A program made the translations under genes and the position numbers. A stretch of 64,000 bases of DNA from Rhodothermia bacterium (GTDB taxonomy: Bacteria; Bacteroidota; Rhodothermia; Balneolales; Balneolaceae): the NCBI GenBank assembly GCA_030427885.1, contig JAUICM010000009.1, positions 1-64,000 on the forward strand. The letters are read 5' to 3'. This document shows positions 9,718 to 19,698 of the stretch, piece by piece (the first letter of the stretch is position 1; each line of letters opens with the position of its first letter). Below the pieces are notes generated by a model, which searched no databases, was not told the DNA's origin, and worked only from the letters and a program-made list of their open reading frames with translations.

Positions 9718-10140
9718 ATGGTAATTCCTGATAAAAAGCCCATTGTCCGGTACGATCACTTTTTACGAAGCAGATACGGAGAAACGGACAAAATGGGCTA
9801 TGTATATTATGGGCGGTATCTCGAATATTTTGAGGAAGCCCGAACGGAAATGATCAGAAGTTATGGAGTATCCTATCGTCAAATGGAAGATGATGGAATC
9901 ATGCTTCCCGTTATTCATGCAGAGCTTCAATACAAACTCCCTTTATTTTATGATGAACAGATAAAAATCAGGGTATCTGTTTTTGATGTGCCGAATGTTC
10001 GACTTCAAACTTATTATGAAGTGATTGCTGTTGAACGCGACAAGCTTTGTGCTTTGGGGGAGGTTAGTTTATGTTTCATGGACTCTGAAAGCAGGAAACC
10101 ATGCAGAGCACCTGAGTATTTTACAGAGCACTTTAATTGA
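9718..10140 (+). CDS. YbgC-like acyl-CoA thioesterase (hot-dog fold)
   Basis: 140-aa 4HBT/hot-dog protein. The active-site region GETDKMGYVYYGRYLEYFEE, with the catalytic Asp before KMG, matches YbgC/4-hydroxybenzoyl-CoA thioesterases that hydrolyse acyl-CoA. A single hot-dog domain fills the protein. It follows accA by 5 nt, so a lipid-metabolism role fits the context. The substrate is unknown. Confidence 0.88.
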   Translation: MVIPDKKPIVRYDHFLRSRYGETDKMGYVYYGRYLEYFEEARTEMIRSYGVSYRQMEDDGIMLPVIHAELQYKLPLFYDEQIKIRVSVFDVPNVRLQTYYEVIAVERDKLCALGEVSLCFMDSESRKPCRAPEYFTEHFN

Positions 10141-10146
10141 TCGAAG

Positions 10147-10623
10147 ATGATCAGGTCTCAGGAAAAAGGATTATACCTGGCCTTACTTTCGGTAAGCACG
10201 ACTCTTTTTATCATTGCTTTGGGTCCGGGATTTTTCGGAGGTAGCAGCACTTTTTCTTTACACTGGGAGTATGATGTTTTCAGAATACTTTGTCACCAGG
10301 ATCCGGCTCGCTCATATAGTCTTGACGGAGTTACCATGGCGGTCTGCTCCAGGTGCATCGGAATCTATGGAGCATTTGCTTTGGGAGTCTTGCTGATGCC
10401 CGTTTCAGCCCGCTTTTTTAGTATAAGAAATAGCATAACAAAAAAGATTCTACTAAGTATATTACTCCTGAATTTTGCTGATGTCCTGATAAATGCAATT
10501 GGCATTTGGACGAATACCCTGCATTCACGATTATTACTTGGTATTCTATTGGGATACTCAGCAGCACTATTACTAACCAGCGGATTTTTTAAAAAACAAG
10601 AACAGGAGATAAGTTATGGATGA
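10147..10623 (+). CDS. DUF2085 membrane protein
   Basis: 158-aa integral membrane protein with about four hydrophobic segments. The diagnostic motif is HQDPARSY...VCSRCIGIYGAFALG, the conserved His and CxxCxGxY of DUF2085. Function unknown; the conserved Cys/His could bind metal or take part in redox chemistry, which is inference. It overlaps the next gene by 8 nt, consistent with translational coupling inside the accA operon. Confidence 0.85.
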   Translation: MIRSQEKGLYLALLSVSTTLFIIALGPGFFGGSSTFSLHWEYDVFRILCHQDPARSYSLDGVTMAVCSRCIGIYGAFALGVLLMPVSARFFSIRNSITKKILLSILLLNFADVLINAIGIWTNTLHSRLLLGILLGYSAALLLTSGFFKKQEQEISYG

Positions 10624-11182
10624 TCAATTACAGGAAACCCCAAATTATTGGAATTCAGTTTTTATAGGAGCGTTTATTGTAGCAATTGCGACAACAATAG
10701 TTGGATTAATCATGCTTTACTATCTGGCCGGAGCGGAACCATCCATGAGTATGATGATAATGTCAGGATTACTAGTACCTGTTACATGTCTGGTTGGAAT
10801 GTTCGGAGGTATAATTGCAGTACGGCATTATGCAAAAACATTTGATATTACCTTTAAAATGGGTACCGGAGCACTTATCGGATTGTTTACCGGTATAGCC
10901 GCTGCTTTGATCTCCGGAATTCTGGGACAACTGTGGAATATGATAGATCCTGCTTTGATGGATAATTTCTCCAATAACATGATCTCAGCATTCGAGAATA
11001 TGGATATGCCTGCAGCCCAGCGCGAGGAAACGATTAGCAGGATGATGGAAAATATGGAAGCTCAAAAAGCAATCGGAGGCATCATAAAAGGGGTGCTTAT
11101 TAATGCTGTAGTTTTGGGAGTTGTAAATGCAATATCAGGTATGATCGGAGCTAAAATTTTTGCTGCTCCTGATGAAGAATAA
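10616..11182 (+). CDS. DUF4199 family membrane protein
   Basis: 188-aa protein with four predicted membrane helices (around 15-37, 45-68, 83-105 and 155-180) and a methionine-rich soluble loop between helices 3 and 4. The pattern and length fit DUF4199, a family common in Bacteroidota and of unknown function. It starts within the end of the DUF2085 gene and is followed after 3 nt by the CPBP protease. Confidence 0.75.
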   Translation: MDDQLQETPNYWNSVFIGAFIVAIATTIVGLIMLYYLAGAEPSMSMMIMSGLLVPVTCLVGMFGGIIAVRHYAKTFDITFKMGTGALIGLFTGIAAALISGILGQLWNMIDPALMDNFSNNMISAFENMDMPAAQREETISRMMENMEAQKAIGGIIKGVLINAVVLGVVNAISGMIGAKIFAAPDEE

Positions 11183-11185
11183 TTA

Positions 11186-12181
11186 TTGAGAATGACCGAG
11201 AACTTATCCTCTGCTGACTCAGAGAACACATCAACTGAACCAATAGAACTACCACGGAAACTGCCATGGGTAGAAAAGAATGGTTTTCCTCATTGGGTGA
11301 TGGCATCCATATGGCTCATTTTTGGGTTACTGGCTTTTCATATAGTCACAAGTATAATACTCTTTGTATTTGTGATTATTCCCAATGTTACGGACCTGAC
11401 AGATCAGGCTGAGATACTGAGGGTTGCATCAGAGCATATTACCGGTACTTTTGTTGTAAATACCATAGGACAAGTGTTTATCATTGGTATCGCGTCTTAT
11501 CTGATGTCAATGCTTCATACCACCAGGGAAAACAGGAATGAGTTTCTTCGTTTTAAGGTAAATTCAAAAGTACTTCTGTTTTCTGGTTTGTCTGTTGTTC
11601 TATTATTCAGTTCCATAGGCGCTATAAACTTTCTGGGCTGGCTAAACTACATAGCTTTTGAACGGCTGGTCGAGATCTTTCCGGGACTTTCCTTATTCAA
11701 GGATCTGCAGACTCAGATGTCAGATATGATCGTTGATTTCATTGATTCTGATAACTCAGTAATTCTTGGGGTTCTGTTCATAGGCCTTGTGCCAGCTATT
11801 TTTGAGGAGGTAATGTTTCGGGGATATATCATGAGAGCTTATGAGAAAAGCTGGGGGATTTTACCGGCAATTCTAATCTCTGGTCTGCTTTTTGGGATGT
11901 ATCATATTCAACCGTCCAATATACTTGCATTATCATCTCTGGGGATACTCTTTGCATTCGTAACTTATGTTTCCGACAGCCTTATCCCGGCAATGATACT
12001 TCATTTGGTTAATAATGGAGGTCAGGTTATCTATGGGTCTATGAATACTGAATTTCTAGAATCAAAAATGTCAGCTGATCTCGAGATTCCCTGGTTATGG
12101 ATAATACTCAGCGTGATTATTAGTTCAGGTTTGCTTTACTTGATGTATCAAATGAGAATTAGACCTGAGCAAGAAGTATGA
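11186..12181 (+). CDS. CPBP family intramembrane glutamic protease
   Basis: 331-aa membrane protease of the CPBP/CAAX (Rce1-like) family. The catalytic EExxxR motif is EEVMFRGY (Glu207, Glu208, Arg212), followed by GLLFGMYHIQP with the active-site His and HLVNNG with the last His. About eight hydrophobic segments surround these. Such proteases cleave membrane peptides or modify membrane proteins; the substrate is unknown. Start is TTG at 11186, with an in-frame ATG two codons on at 11192. The last codon overlaps the next gene start (ATGA). Confidence 0.9.
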   Translation: MRMTENLSSADSENTSTEPIELPRKLPWVEKNGFPHWVMASIWLIFGLLAFHIVTSIILFVFVIIPNVTDLTDQAEILRVASEHITGTFVVNTIGQVFIIGIASYLMSMLHTTRENRNEFLRFKVNSKVLLFSGLSVVLLFSSIGAINFLGWLNYIAFERLVEIFPGLSLFKDLQTQMSDMIVDFIDSDNSVILGVLFIGLVPAIFEEVMFRGYIMRAYEKSWGILPAILISGLLFGMYHIQPSNILALSSLGILFAFVTYVSDSLIPAMILHLVNNGGQVIYGSMNTEFLESKMSADLEIPWLWIILSVIISSGLLYLMYQMRIRPEQEV

Positions 12182-12468
12182 GTTTATTTGATCATCCAAG
12201 GCCCAATGATATTGAGAATTGGGTATGTGTAAAAGAAAGTGGAACTGATTATGAAATTGAGTTAGCTAAAAACTACTTGTCTAATCTCAAGATTCCATCC
12301 AATATTCTTTCTAAAAGGGATACAGCTTATAGCCTCGTGGTGGGAGATATGGCACTTGTATATTTATATGTCCCGGTGGAATTTGAAAAAAAAGCCAGAA
12401 AAGCATTGGATGAACTTGACCAGTCTGATGCAGATTTATTGACAGAGGAAGGAGACGATCTTGAGTGA
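12178..12468 (+). CDS. DUF2007-type putative signal-transducing protein
   Basis: 96-aa soluble acidic protein. The pattern of alpha/beta DUF2007 domains is visible: WVCVKESGTDYEIELAKNYL (extract, helix), then a variable ligand loop, then VYLYVPVEFEKKARKALDEL. DUF2007 resembles PII-like small proteins but its function is unknown. It overlaps the protease upstream by 4 nt and cdsA downstream by 8 nt. Confidence 0.78.
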   Translation: MSLFDHPRPNDIENWVCVKESGTDYEIELAKNYLSNLKIPSNILSKRDTAYSLVVGDMALVYLYVPVEFEKKARKALDELDQSDADLLTEEGDDLE

Positions 12469-13270
12469 ATTAACTAAAAGGATTGCCTTTGCTGTTCCCG
12501 CTGCTGTTTTCTTTATCTGGATGACCTGGCTGGGAGGCTGGTACTTCAAAGGAATGATGCTGGTGATCGGGTTTTTTATTATTCAGGAAATGATAAGACT
12601 ACTAGATTCAGCAGGCTCCCCAACAGATATTCTGTTTCCATACACGATAGGTTTGTGGGTGATGTTATCCCAACAAATTCCTTACCCATTTGAGATAGGG
12701 ATCGGAATACTGGTGTTATTTGCGGCTATTCAGACCTTCAATAAATCTGAGTATAGTGTTTCTCAGTTAAGTTCAACCTTCTTCGCTGGATTATATGCAC
12801 CGGTTGGGATGCTCAGTCTGATGATGATAAATGATAAAGGAAGCACCCAGGATGGGTTTATGCTTGCTATCATGTTAATGGCCATGGTATGGGGTAGTGA
12901 TATTTTTGCATACTTCGGAGGCAAAACATTTGGAAAACATGCTTTGGCACCGGCAATAAGTCCTAAAAAAACCTGGGAGGGATTTTTCTCAGGATATATT
13001 GGAAGCCTTGCAGGAGCTAGTATTGTAATGTTTGCACTGCCATATTCATTGCCGCTCAGCTTTTTCGAATCCATTCCGTTAGTGATTTTGGTAGCCACCT
13101 TCGGCCCGATTGGTGACCTGCTGGAAAGTAAGATCAAGCGGAAGGCTAATGTGAAAGATTCTTCAAATATGCTGCCGGGACATGGTGGATTTTTCGACCG
13201 TTTTGATGCACTAATACTGGCAGCTCCTGTGATGCTTATCTATCTGAGGATATTAGAAACTTTGAACTAG
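12461..13270 (+). CDS. cdsA: Phosphatidate cytidylyltransferase
   Basis: Makes CDP-diacylglycerol from CTP and phosphatidic acid at the inner membrane. 269 aa with about seven membrane helices. Conserved segments are SDIFAYFGGK, SPKKTWEGFFSG and the CDS signature region GPIGDLLESKIKRKANVKD followed by LPGHGGFFDRFDAL. Start is TTG at 12461, overlapping the DUF2007 gene. Together with accA and the thioesterase this makes the operon mostly one of lipid and membrane synthesis. Confidence 0.96.
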   Translation: MSELTKRIAFAVPAAVFFIWMTWLGGWYFKGMMLVIGFFIIQEMIRLLDSAGSPTDILFPYTIGLWVMLSQQIPYPFEIGIGILVLFAAIQTFNKSEYSVSQLSSTFFAGLYAPVGMLSLMMINDKGSTQDGFMLAIMLMAMVWGSDIFAYFGGKTFGKHALAPAISPKKTWEGFFSGYIGSLAGASIVMFALPYSLPLSFFESIPLVILVATFGPIGDLLESKIKRKANVKDSSNMLPGHGGFFDRFDALILAAPVMLIYLRILETLN

Positions 13271-13340
13271 CTAAAGTTCATAGGAATGAACAAACCCTGT
13301 CTTTAGTTTATCTGTGAGTGAATCAAAAGAAAATAAAGCA

Positions 13341-14240
13341 ATGAAAAACATCCTTATCACAGGCGGAACCGGGTTTATTGGTCAGGAGCTCAGAACCATT
13401 TTATTGCAGGAGGGGCATTACCTTACGGTAATCACCCGCAACCCGAAAAAGTATGAAGATGAATCGGCTAAAAATCAGCGGTTCATAAGCTGGGAAGATG
13501 ATCTGGTGGCTGCGATGGAGGGTGCCGATGCCGTGATCAACTTAGTTGGCGAGAATCTGTTTAGTTCCAGATGGACAGAAGAACTAAAACAAAGGATCTT
13601 AGACAGCAGGATAAATACCACACGCTCATTGGTTGATGCTATGGAACAAGCGGAAGATAAACCAGAGGTATTTATTTCAGCTTCGGCTTCCGGGTATTAC
13701 GGGAGCAGAGGGGATGATCTTCTGGATGAGAACGAGCCTGTTGCGGATGATTTTCTGGCAAGTGTGTGTGAAGCCTGGGAGGCTGAATCTCAGAGGGCAA
13801 CAAGACTGGGTGTTAGAGTGGCAAACCCAAGGATCGGGATCGTTCTGGAAAAAGGGGGAGGCGCTCTCGAGAAAATGTTACCGGCATTCAAATTTTTTGT
13901 TGGCGGACCGGTAGGAAATGGTAAACAATATATGAGTTGGATACATCTGGAAGATGTTTGCCGTGCACTCATCTACCCTATTATTAATGAGAAAGTAAAA
14001 GGAGCTTACAATGTATGTGCTCCAAATCCCGTGAGCATGAATGAGTTTGCTGAAACACTTGGAGCAGTGTTGAACCGTCCGGTTATTTTCAGAGTGCCTG
14101 GGTTCGCACTCGAGCTTGTTTTCGGGGAAGGGGCAAAGCCAATCATGGATAGCATCAGAATGCAGCCGAAAGTGTTGCAGCTACAGGATTTTGAATTCAG
14201 ATACGAAGAACTGGAAGAGGCATTGGCGGATATAGTGTGA
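13341..14240 (+). CDS. TIGR01777 family NAD(P)-dependent epimerase/oxidoreductase
   Basis: Extended SDR protein of the SulA/YfcH type. GGTGFIGQEL near the N-terminus binds NAD(P), followed by INLVGEN, SASASGYYG with the Tyr of the SDR active site, and WIHLEDVCRAL. The ATG at 13341 gives the usual start MKNILITGG; a GTG at 13314 would add nine residues not expected in the family. It lies 70 nt after cdsA, possibly in the same transcript. The physiological substrate is unknown. Confidence 0.9.
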   Translation: MKNILITGGTGFIGQELRTILLQEGHYLTVITRNPKKYEDESAKNQRFISWEDDLVAAMEGADAVINLVGENLFSSRWTEELKQRILDSRINTTRSLVDAMEQAEDKPEVFISASASGYYGSRGDDLLDENEPVADDFLASVCEAWEAESQRATRLGVRVANPRIGIVLEKGGGALEKMLPAFKFFVGGPVGNGKQYMSWIHLEDVCRALIYPIINEKVKGAYNVCAPNPVSMNEFAETLGAVLNRPVIFRVPGFALELVFGEGAKPIMDSIRMQPKVLQLQDFEFRYEELEEALADIV

Positions 14241-14255
14241 TCCCCAACCTGCTTC

Positions 14256-16895
14256 CTAATTATCCTCTTCTTTATTGATCGTCCATCCCCGAAGTCCTTC
14301 CCGGGTAAGTGCTATCAGTTCTTTTCTTCCATCCCTGTTCAGATCAGTTACGATCGCATAACGCATACCTGATGTGGGAATGCTGAAGATTCGTTGTCCG
14401 GTAAGGACTTCCCAGGCATACAGGCGGCCAAATTCAGCAAGTCCTATTACATCCGAGTTGTTATCAGCATTGATGTCGGTTATCAAAGGATCAGTGTTAG
14501 TTGAAGAAGGCTGGCCCATACTAAATGTAAGCTTCAGCTCTCCGGTGGGATCAAACATAAACAATGAACCATTCGAGCTTTGGCTCAACAGAAGGTCAGA
14601 CCGGTAGAAGCCGGTGCTGTCTTTAAGAAGTACATTATTAAAGCTGGAGATGCTGTTAACAGAACTATTCGTAACGTACAGAGAGTGAACTGCAATAGAA
14701 TCATCTTGTGTTACGGAAGCCAGAGAATCATTGAATATTGGTTTGATACCAATGGAATACAATTGTCCATCTGCTCCTGCACCAAGGATCTGATTTTTAT
14801 AGATAAAAGGTGAGCCCGTGAATGCAGAATTAAAGAAAACTGGATATCCCGGTCTTGGGTTTCCGTTTCGTAACCAGCTATGTAGTATGTTTTCCGAAAA
14901 TGCCCAAACAGACCAAGTATCATCTATCATGCTGAATACCGGTTGTCTGGTAACTACCGAATTGGTGTACTGAGGCCAGCCACGAACATTTTGACCACGT
15001 CCATCAATTATATGGATCTTGCGGTTTTCTGTGGCAACAATGATCTCCGGTATTCCATTTCTGAGTACATCCGTTACAGTGATAGGCGCACTAACACGTT
15101 CACCGATCTCGATTGGAAATTGAGGTAAGAGGTTTCCGGATTGATTCCAGGCGAATACTTTTGTTCCTGCTGCGATCATCACAACCGGCTGGCCATTTCC
15201 ATACCAATCATAAATTACCGGACTTCCAACAGGTACTTCACCATCAGTAGTAGCCTGCATCACAATAGTTCCGTCAAAGGCGAGTCCAAGAACCCGGCCG
15301 CTTTGAGTGGCTATAATTACTTCATCCGTCGAACTTCCCACAATATCTGCGGTAACAGGTTTGCCACTTAGTTCTTCATTATTTAGCGGCAGCACCCACA
15401 ATTCGTTATAAGGCTGGGTTGAGCCTTCTTCAGAAACAGAATTAATACTGAAATTAACTGAGTTCGAATTAGGTACTTTGGTAAATACCATATTGATGAT
15501 ATCATACTGACCGATCAGAGCGGCCATATTGCTTTTGGGCATCACAAAAGGAGCAATGAATTTCATGAAGTCGTCGGAGCGGACCCAAACGATACTACTG
15601 ACATTATCAGGAGTATTATCCTGGGCATTGGAATAAGTTTCTTCATAGTAGATAACTCTGCGGCGATTTCTGTCAGCTTCTACACTCTCAGCCAATCCAC
15701 GTCGTTTGGCAATTACAGCAACATCTCTGGAAAAAGTAAGATAAAAATCAGTAAATGGATTGAGTTCAGAACCGATGAGATTTCCAACAATAGAACTCTG
15801 AACGTAATAAGAATTCCCGGATTCGGTAACCAGTCCCTGAGCGGCAAATTCCTGCATCATATTTCTCAGTGAATTTACACTTTGAAGTTTCCTCAGATAT
15901 AGAAATTCACCAGATGACAACAACCCGGATTCGGGATATGCCACAAAAGCGAATTCATTATCTATTGTCAAAGCCATATCGCGATAGGCATCAGGACTGG
16001 AGATCAATAGAGAATCCAGGCGGCTGATACGTCCTTCAATCTGTGGAGTAGTTAAACTTGGGGGTTTTCTGAAAATCGCAAAAGCAGCAGCATTACTGGC
16101 AATAAAACGATCCAGAGCTACAGGCGCATTCTCAAACGAAACAGCATCAACTAATACAGAATGAGCTGAATCGGTAAGCTGAATGGTTCCCTTAAAACCA
16201 AAAGAGGGGCCGTCACTTCCTGTATCCTGATACCGGAGTGTGATAGGGGCTGATCCCATAAAAGAATTTACAACAGATGGCCGGTATCCTACATTTACAA
16301 ACTGTTCCACCCAGTTGTCCAGATGAGCGGAATTTACCAGCAGTTTTCCAGGTGCAGGTTCGTTTTTAATATCAATTGCTTTACCGAGGCCGAGGTATGC
16401 TCGCAGAGAATTTTCAACAGCAATACTGGATTGCGAAAGGACCAGCCAGTTATTAACCTGAAAAGCAAATACAGTAAATTGATTCAGCTTAAGCTTATGA
16501 ATGATGTTCCCTTTAAATTGGTAGTTGTTCTGAGTAAGAGGTTCATAAAAGCGTGGCGCCCAAGTATTCAGGTCCTGGTTTGTCTGTGTGATCCAGATAA
16601 ATTGCGATTCTGATGATCGGGAAGGGTATAAAACCAATGCTTTAAGGTCGAATTGATCTGTAGCAATGGAATCGATGGACATCACATGCTGAAGTGCTGT
16701 TGGTGTGAGATCATCAAGAATGCTGGCGTAGTCAGTTCCCGAAATATTGCTAATGGTAACATCCTTTCCCGGGATGATCATAATTGGTGATTCCTCAGGA
16801 ATGAGCTTAGTCCAGCTCTGTTCCTGAACTGAAGAACACCCCGATAAGATCACAATGCAAAAAAAGGTAATGAATAAACTAAGAGTACGTTGCAT
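14256..16895 (-). CDS. Large lipoprotein with C-terminal propeller/FG-GAP-like repeats
   Basis: About 879 aa. I chose the ATG at 16895 because it gives a clean lipoprotein signal (MQRTLSLFITFFC... ILSGC, lipobox LSGC); the longer frame to 17054 would run over the divergent gene and has no signal peptide. The first ~470 residues match no fold I recognise (DUF3352-like at most). From about residue 490 on there are WD/PQQ or FG-GAP-like repeats such as DIVGSSTDEVIIATQSGRV, NGIPEIIVATENRKIHIIDG and LNRDGRKELIALTREG. Probably anchored to the outer membrane. It is divergent from the BatA-like gene with about 104 bp between them. Function unknown. Confidence 0.8.
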   Translation of the reverse strand: MQRTLSLFITFFCIVILSGCSSVQEQSWTKLIPEESPIMIIPGKDVTISNISGTDYASILDDLTPTALQHVMSIDSIATDQFDLKALVLYPSRSSESQFIWITQTNQDLNTWAPRFYEPLTQNNYQFKGNIIHKLKLNQFTVFAFQVNNWLVLSQSSIAVENSLRAYLGLGKAIDIKNEPAPGKLLVNSAHLDNWVEQFVNVGYRPSVVNSFMGSAPITLRYQDTGSDGPSFGFKGTIQLTDSAHSVLVDAVSFENAPVALDRFIASNAAAFAIFRKPPSLTTPQIEGRISRLDSLLISSPDAYRDMALTIDNEFAFVAYPESGLLSSGEFLYLRKLQSVNSLRNMMQEFAAQGLVTESGNSYYVQSSIVGNLIGSELNPFTDFYLTFSRDVAVIAKRRGLAESVEADRNRRRVIYYEETYSNAQDNTPDNVSSIVWVRSDDFMKFIAPFVMPKSNMAALIGQYDIINMVFTKVPNSNSVNFSINSVSEEGSTQPYNELWVLPLNNEELSGKPVTADIVGSSTDEVIIATQSGRVLGLAFDGTIVMQATTDGEVPVGSPVIYDWYGNGQPVVMIAAGTKVFAWNQSGNLLPQFPIEIGERVSAPITVTDVLRNGIPEIIVATENRKIHIIDGRGQNVRGWPQYTNSVVTRQPVFSMIDDTWSVWAFSENILHSWLRNGNPRPGYPVFFNSAFTGSPFIYKNQILGAGADGQLYSIGIKPIFNDSLASVTQDDSIAVHSLYVTNSSVNSISSFNNVLLKDSTGFYRSDLLLSQSSNGSLFMFDPTGELKLTFSMGQPSSTNTDPLITDINADNNSDVIGLAEFGRLYAWEVLTGQRIFSIPTSGMRYAIVTDLNRDGRKELIALTREGLRGWTINKEEDN

Positions 16896-16999
16896 GAATG
16901 GAATAAGACCGTCCTTTTTTGAATATTGGTGTATCAGGGTAATTCCTGAAAAGGTAAAAAGTTCCAGACGTCCGCTAAAATAACATTTTTTCAGAGTTA

Positions 17000-19102
17000 A
17001 TGAGTTTTTTAAGTCCCATTTTTTTGTTCGCAATGGCAGCCGTAGGGCTCCCACTCATTATACATTTGCTTAATCTGAAGCGTCCGCAGAAGATCCTGTT
17101 CTCTACACTTACTTTTTTTAAAGAACTACAGAAGACTACGATCCGAAAGATCCGTGTCAAAAGATACCTTTTACTGTTGTTGAGACTACTGGCCATTGCA
17201 TGCCTGGCAATAGTTCTGGCAAGACCATTTTTACCACCAGGATCTGGTAGTAGCATGGAAAGTCAGGCGCCTTCACTGAATGCAATCCTGATTGACAACA
17301 GTATAAGTATGAGCCGGATAGGTGAGAAGGGGCCATTGTTTGAACAAGCACGGGATATCATAAAATCCATTGAAGAGTCTTCAAAAGACAGTGACCGCTT
17401 CATTTTTCAGGTCACAAACGGAGCTGGGGAATACAATACCATTATCGGGCACAGTCAGCTTCTACGCAGAGTTCAGGAAGCAGACCTGGTATCTTCAGGT
17501 AATTATGCCGGTAACCGGATCAACGGAATTCTGGATGTATTGGAAGAGGCACCCTACGAAAATAAGAGACTGTTTATTGTCAGTGACGGGCAGCAAAGTC
17601 AGTTTTCGGAGGCCCTCACTTCCGATCGGGAAACCAGGACGATTTCAACCACTTTCATTAATTTGGGGGATGTAGAAGTACAAAATACCCGGATAGCAAG
17701 TTTGGAATCATCCACAAATATGATAGGATCCGGTCTTCCAGTTAAATTGGAAGTAAATATATATAATGATGGTAAGGTTCCTGTGTCGAATCAATATGTT
17801 TCCCTTGAGTTTGAAGGCGAGCTGGTAGGCCAGTATTCAGTTTCACTCGATCCTGAATCCGGGAAATTGTATCCCTTTGAGGTGATCCCGTCAGGCACAG
17901 GTTCCTCAAAAGGGAAAATTTTTATTGAAGGGGATGAGTTTACCTTAGATAATGAGTATTTCTTTTCTATTCAGGTTCCGGAAACAAGGAAAATACTTTG
18001 GGTGCGTAGTAAAACAAAAAACCGAAATCAGATCAATTACACTGAAGTGATGCTCCAGGCTTCGGGAGATAACGATGCCCAGCTTTCGTATACAGAGTCC
18101 GGAATAGACATACTAAGTACCAGCGATATGTCTGGATACGATGCTATTATTCTGGACGGCCTGCCAACCATTCCTGAGTTTGCTTTTGCAAGACTTTTTG
18201 AATTTGTACAGGGTGGAAAGGGCCTGGTATTTTTTCCGTCTGAGACAGGCAATATTCAAAACTATAACGAATTTCTTAAGCAGTTCAACGCAGGGTCGTT
18301 CACCAATATTTCCGGAGATTATGCATCGTTCAAGTCAGTTGCTAAAGCGAGCAGGCTTCAGGAAGATCATCCTGTATTTGCGGGATTATTTGATCTCAAC
18401 GAAGAGGAGGAGTTAAGGGTGGCGAATCCTGATGTCTACTATTACCTGAGATTAAAACCATCAACATCACCAGGCGGATTTAATATTCTGGAATTGAATA
18501 ACAATGATCCACTGGTACGGGAAAAGAGATTCGGGGAAGGCAGGTTGATCATCTCGGCGATCGGAAATGATCCGGGTTGGTCAAATTTTGCAGTTAAACC
18601 ACTATTTGCCCCACTCTACTACCGTACATTATTATATGCTGCCTCTTCGGATGAAGGAGGTTTCGATGAACATATATTGGGTACACAGTTCGGGTGGACA
18701 GGGAATCTTACACTATCATCTTCGGTTATTAAAGCTGGGGAAGAGGAGATCATTCCCGAAACAGAAGTGACTCCGGCTGGAACCAGGCTTGAGTACCCGG
18801 CGGAGGATTGGAGCCCAGGTTGGGTTTCTGTATCCGATGGAACCCGGTCTTACAGCGTAGCGGTGAATCTGGACAGGACAGAATCAGAATTTATTCAGCT
18901 TGATGAAAATGAGGATGAAACAAGATTAGGGGGACTTGCGTTTGTAGATGCATATGAGCTTGGTGGAGAATCACTACAGAACGAAATCAGAGCTTCCGGC
19001 TTTGGCCGTGAAATTTGGAGTTGGTTTATGATGGCAGGATTGTTTTTTTTAGTACTGGAATCCCTTGTATCGGTGTTTTATAAAGCAGAAACTATTAACT
19101 AA
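17000..19102 (+). CDS. BatA-domain protein with VWA-like region
   Basis: 700-aa membrane protein. The N-terminus (FLSPIFLFAMAAVGLPLIIH... LKRPQKI) is the BatA/aerotolerance N-terminal double-helix domain, with a second helix at ~55-76. A von Willebrand A-like domain follows with the MIDAS motif DNSISMS at about residues 97-103. The middle and C-terminal parts resemble CARDB/glutamine-amidotransferase-like regions found in such proteins, and a final helix lies near 670-690. The stop overlaps the ATG of the next gene. BatA-type proteins are linked to envelope stress or chaperone-like systems; the precise role here is inferred only. Confidence 0.8.
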   Translation: MSFLSPIFLFAMAAVGLPLIIHLLNLKRPQKILFSTLTFFKELQKTTIRKIRVKRYLLLLLRLLAIACLAIVLARPFLPPGSGSSMESQAPSLNAILIDNSISMSRIGEKGPLFEQARDIIKSIEESSKDSDRFIFQVTNGAGEYNTIIGHSQLLRRVQEADLVSSGNYAGNRINGILDVLEEAPYENKRLFIVSDGQQSQFSEALTSDRETRTISTTFINLGDVEVQNTRIASLESSTNMIGSGLPVKLEVNIYNDGKVPVSNQYVSLEFEGELVGQYSVSLDPESGKLYPFEVIPSGTGSSKGKIFIEGDEFTLDNEYFFSIQVPETRKILWVRSKTKNRNQINYTEVMLQASGDNDAQLSYTESGIDILSTSDMSGYDAIILDGLPTIPEFAFARLFEFVQGGKGLVFFPSETGNIQNYNEFLKQFNAGSFTNISGDYASFKSVAKASRLQEDHPVFAGLFDLNEEEELRVANPDVYYYLRLKPSTSPGGFNILELNNNDPLVREKRFGEGRLIISAIGNDPGWSNFAVKPLFAPLYYRTLLYAASSDEGGFDEHILGTQFGWTGNLTLSSSVIKAGEEEIIPETEVTPAGTRLEYPAEDWSPGWVSVSDGTRSYSVAVNLDRTESEFIQLDENEDETRLGGLAFVDAYELGGESLQNEIRASGFGREIWSWFMMAGLFFLVLESLVSVFYKAETIN

Positions 19103-19686
19103 TGAAAGAGATACTTCTCATATTTTTTCAAGGGGTGATCGTGTTGTTCACGATTGCTTCAACATTGCTCGCTGGTTATTCTTTGCAGAATAAATTTCGG
19201 TTGAGAAATGTACGCCTGAATTGGCGCGGTGGAAAAATGAAAGGATATCCGCTTTTCGCTACCGTATTTCTTGGGTTGATCTCAACACTGGGTATTGTAG
19301 TGTATCTGATCGGTGATACGGTGAATTACGGAATTTTTGCTGCATACTTCTGGATAGGAGGCATGTGGTTCATATCAAGCTATCTGGCATCGAAGCATTA
19401 TATCACAGATCATGGGATAGTGAAAAACCTGAATGAACCATCACAAACGATTCCCTGGTTTCAGGTTATGGATTTTGTTGAGAAGGAATATCTGAATGGT
19501 TCAGAATACATTTTTACATATTCAGAAATGAACAAATCACTTACACAGGGATATAAACAAGTGAAGTTGTTTGTACCTGTCCAAAAGCGCAAAGCATTTC
19601 AAAAAATTGTATCTTTGAAGCTGAAATCGCGATTTGAGGGAGAAGAGGTCCCCGAAATAGACCTCAGAAGAATTCAAGAAGATTAA
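19102..19686 (+). CDS. Uncharacterised membrane protein with PH-like C-terminal domain
   Basis: 194 aa. Three hydrophobic segments lie at about 5-25, 50-72 and 78-95. The C-terminal half (YITDHGIVKNL... TIPWFQVMDFVEKEYL... KLFVP) looks like a bacterial PH-like domain, as in DUF5673/bPH proteins. The ATG overlaps the stop of the BatA-like gene by one base and HflX starts 12 nt after it, so it sits between two genes of one operon. Function unknown. Confidence 0.7.
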   Translation: MKEILLIFFQGVIVLFTIASTLLAGYSLQNKFRLRNVRLNWRGGKMKGYPLFATVFLGLISTLGIVVYLIGDTVNYGIFAAYFWIGGMWFISSYLASKHYITDHGIVKNLNEPSQTIPWFQVMDFVEKEYLNGSEYIFTYSEMNKSLTQGYKQVKLFVPVQKRKAFQKIVSLKLKSRFEGEEVPEIDLRRIQED

Positions 19687-19698
19687 AGGTTACTCTAT

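Noticed and set aside
13276-13291. GTTCAT-AGGA-ATGAAC hairpin after cdsA as terminator
   Set aside because: Only 6 bp, AT-rich and without a T tract.
16896-17054. N-terminal extension of the large lipoprotein to 17054
   Set aside because: It would overlap the divergent BatA-like gene and hides a clean lipoprotein signal starting at 16895.
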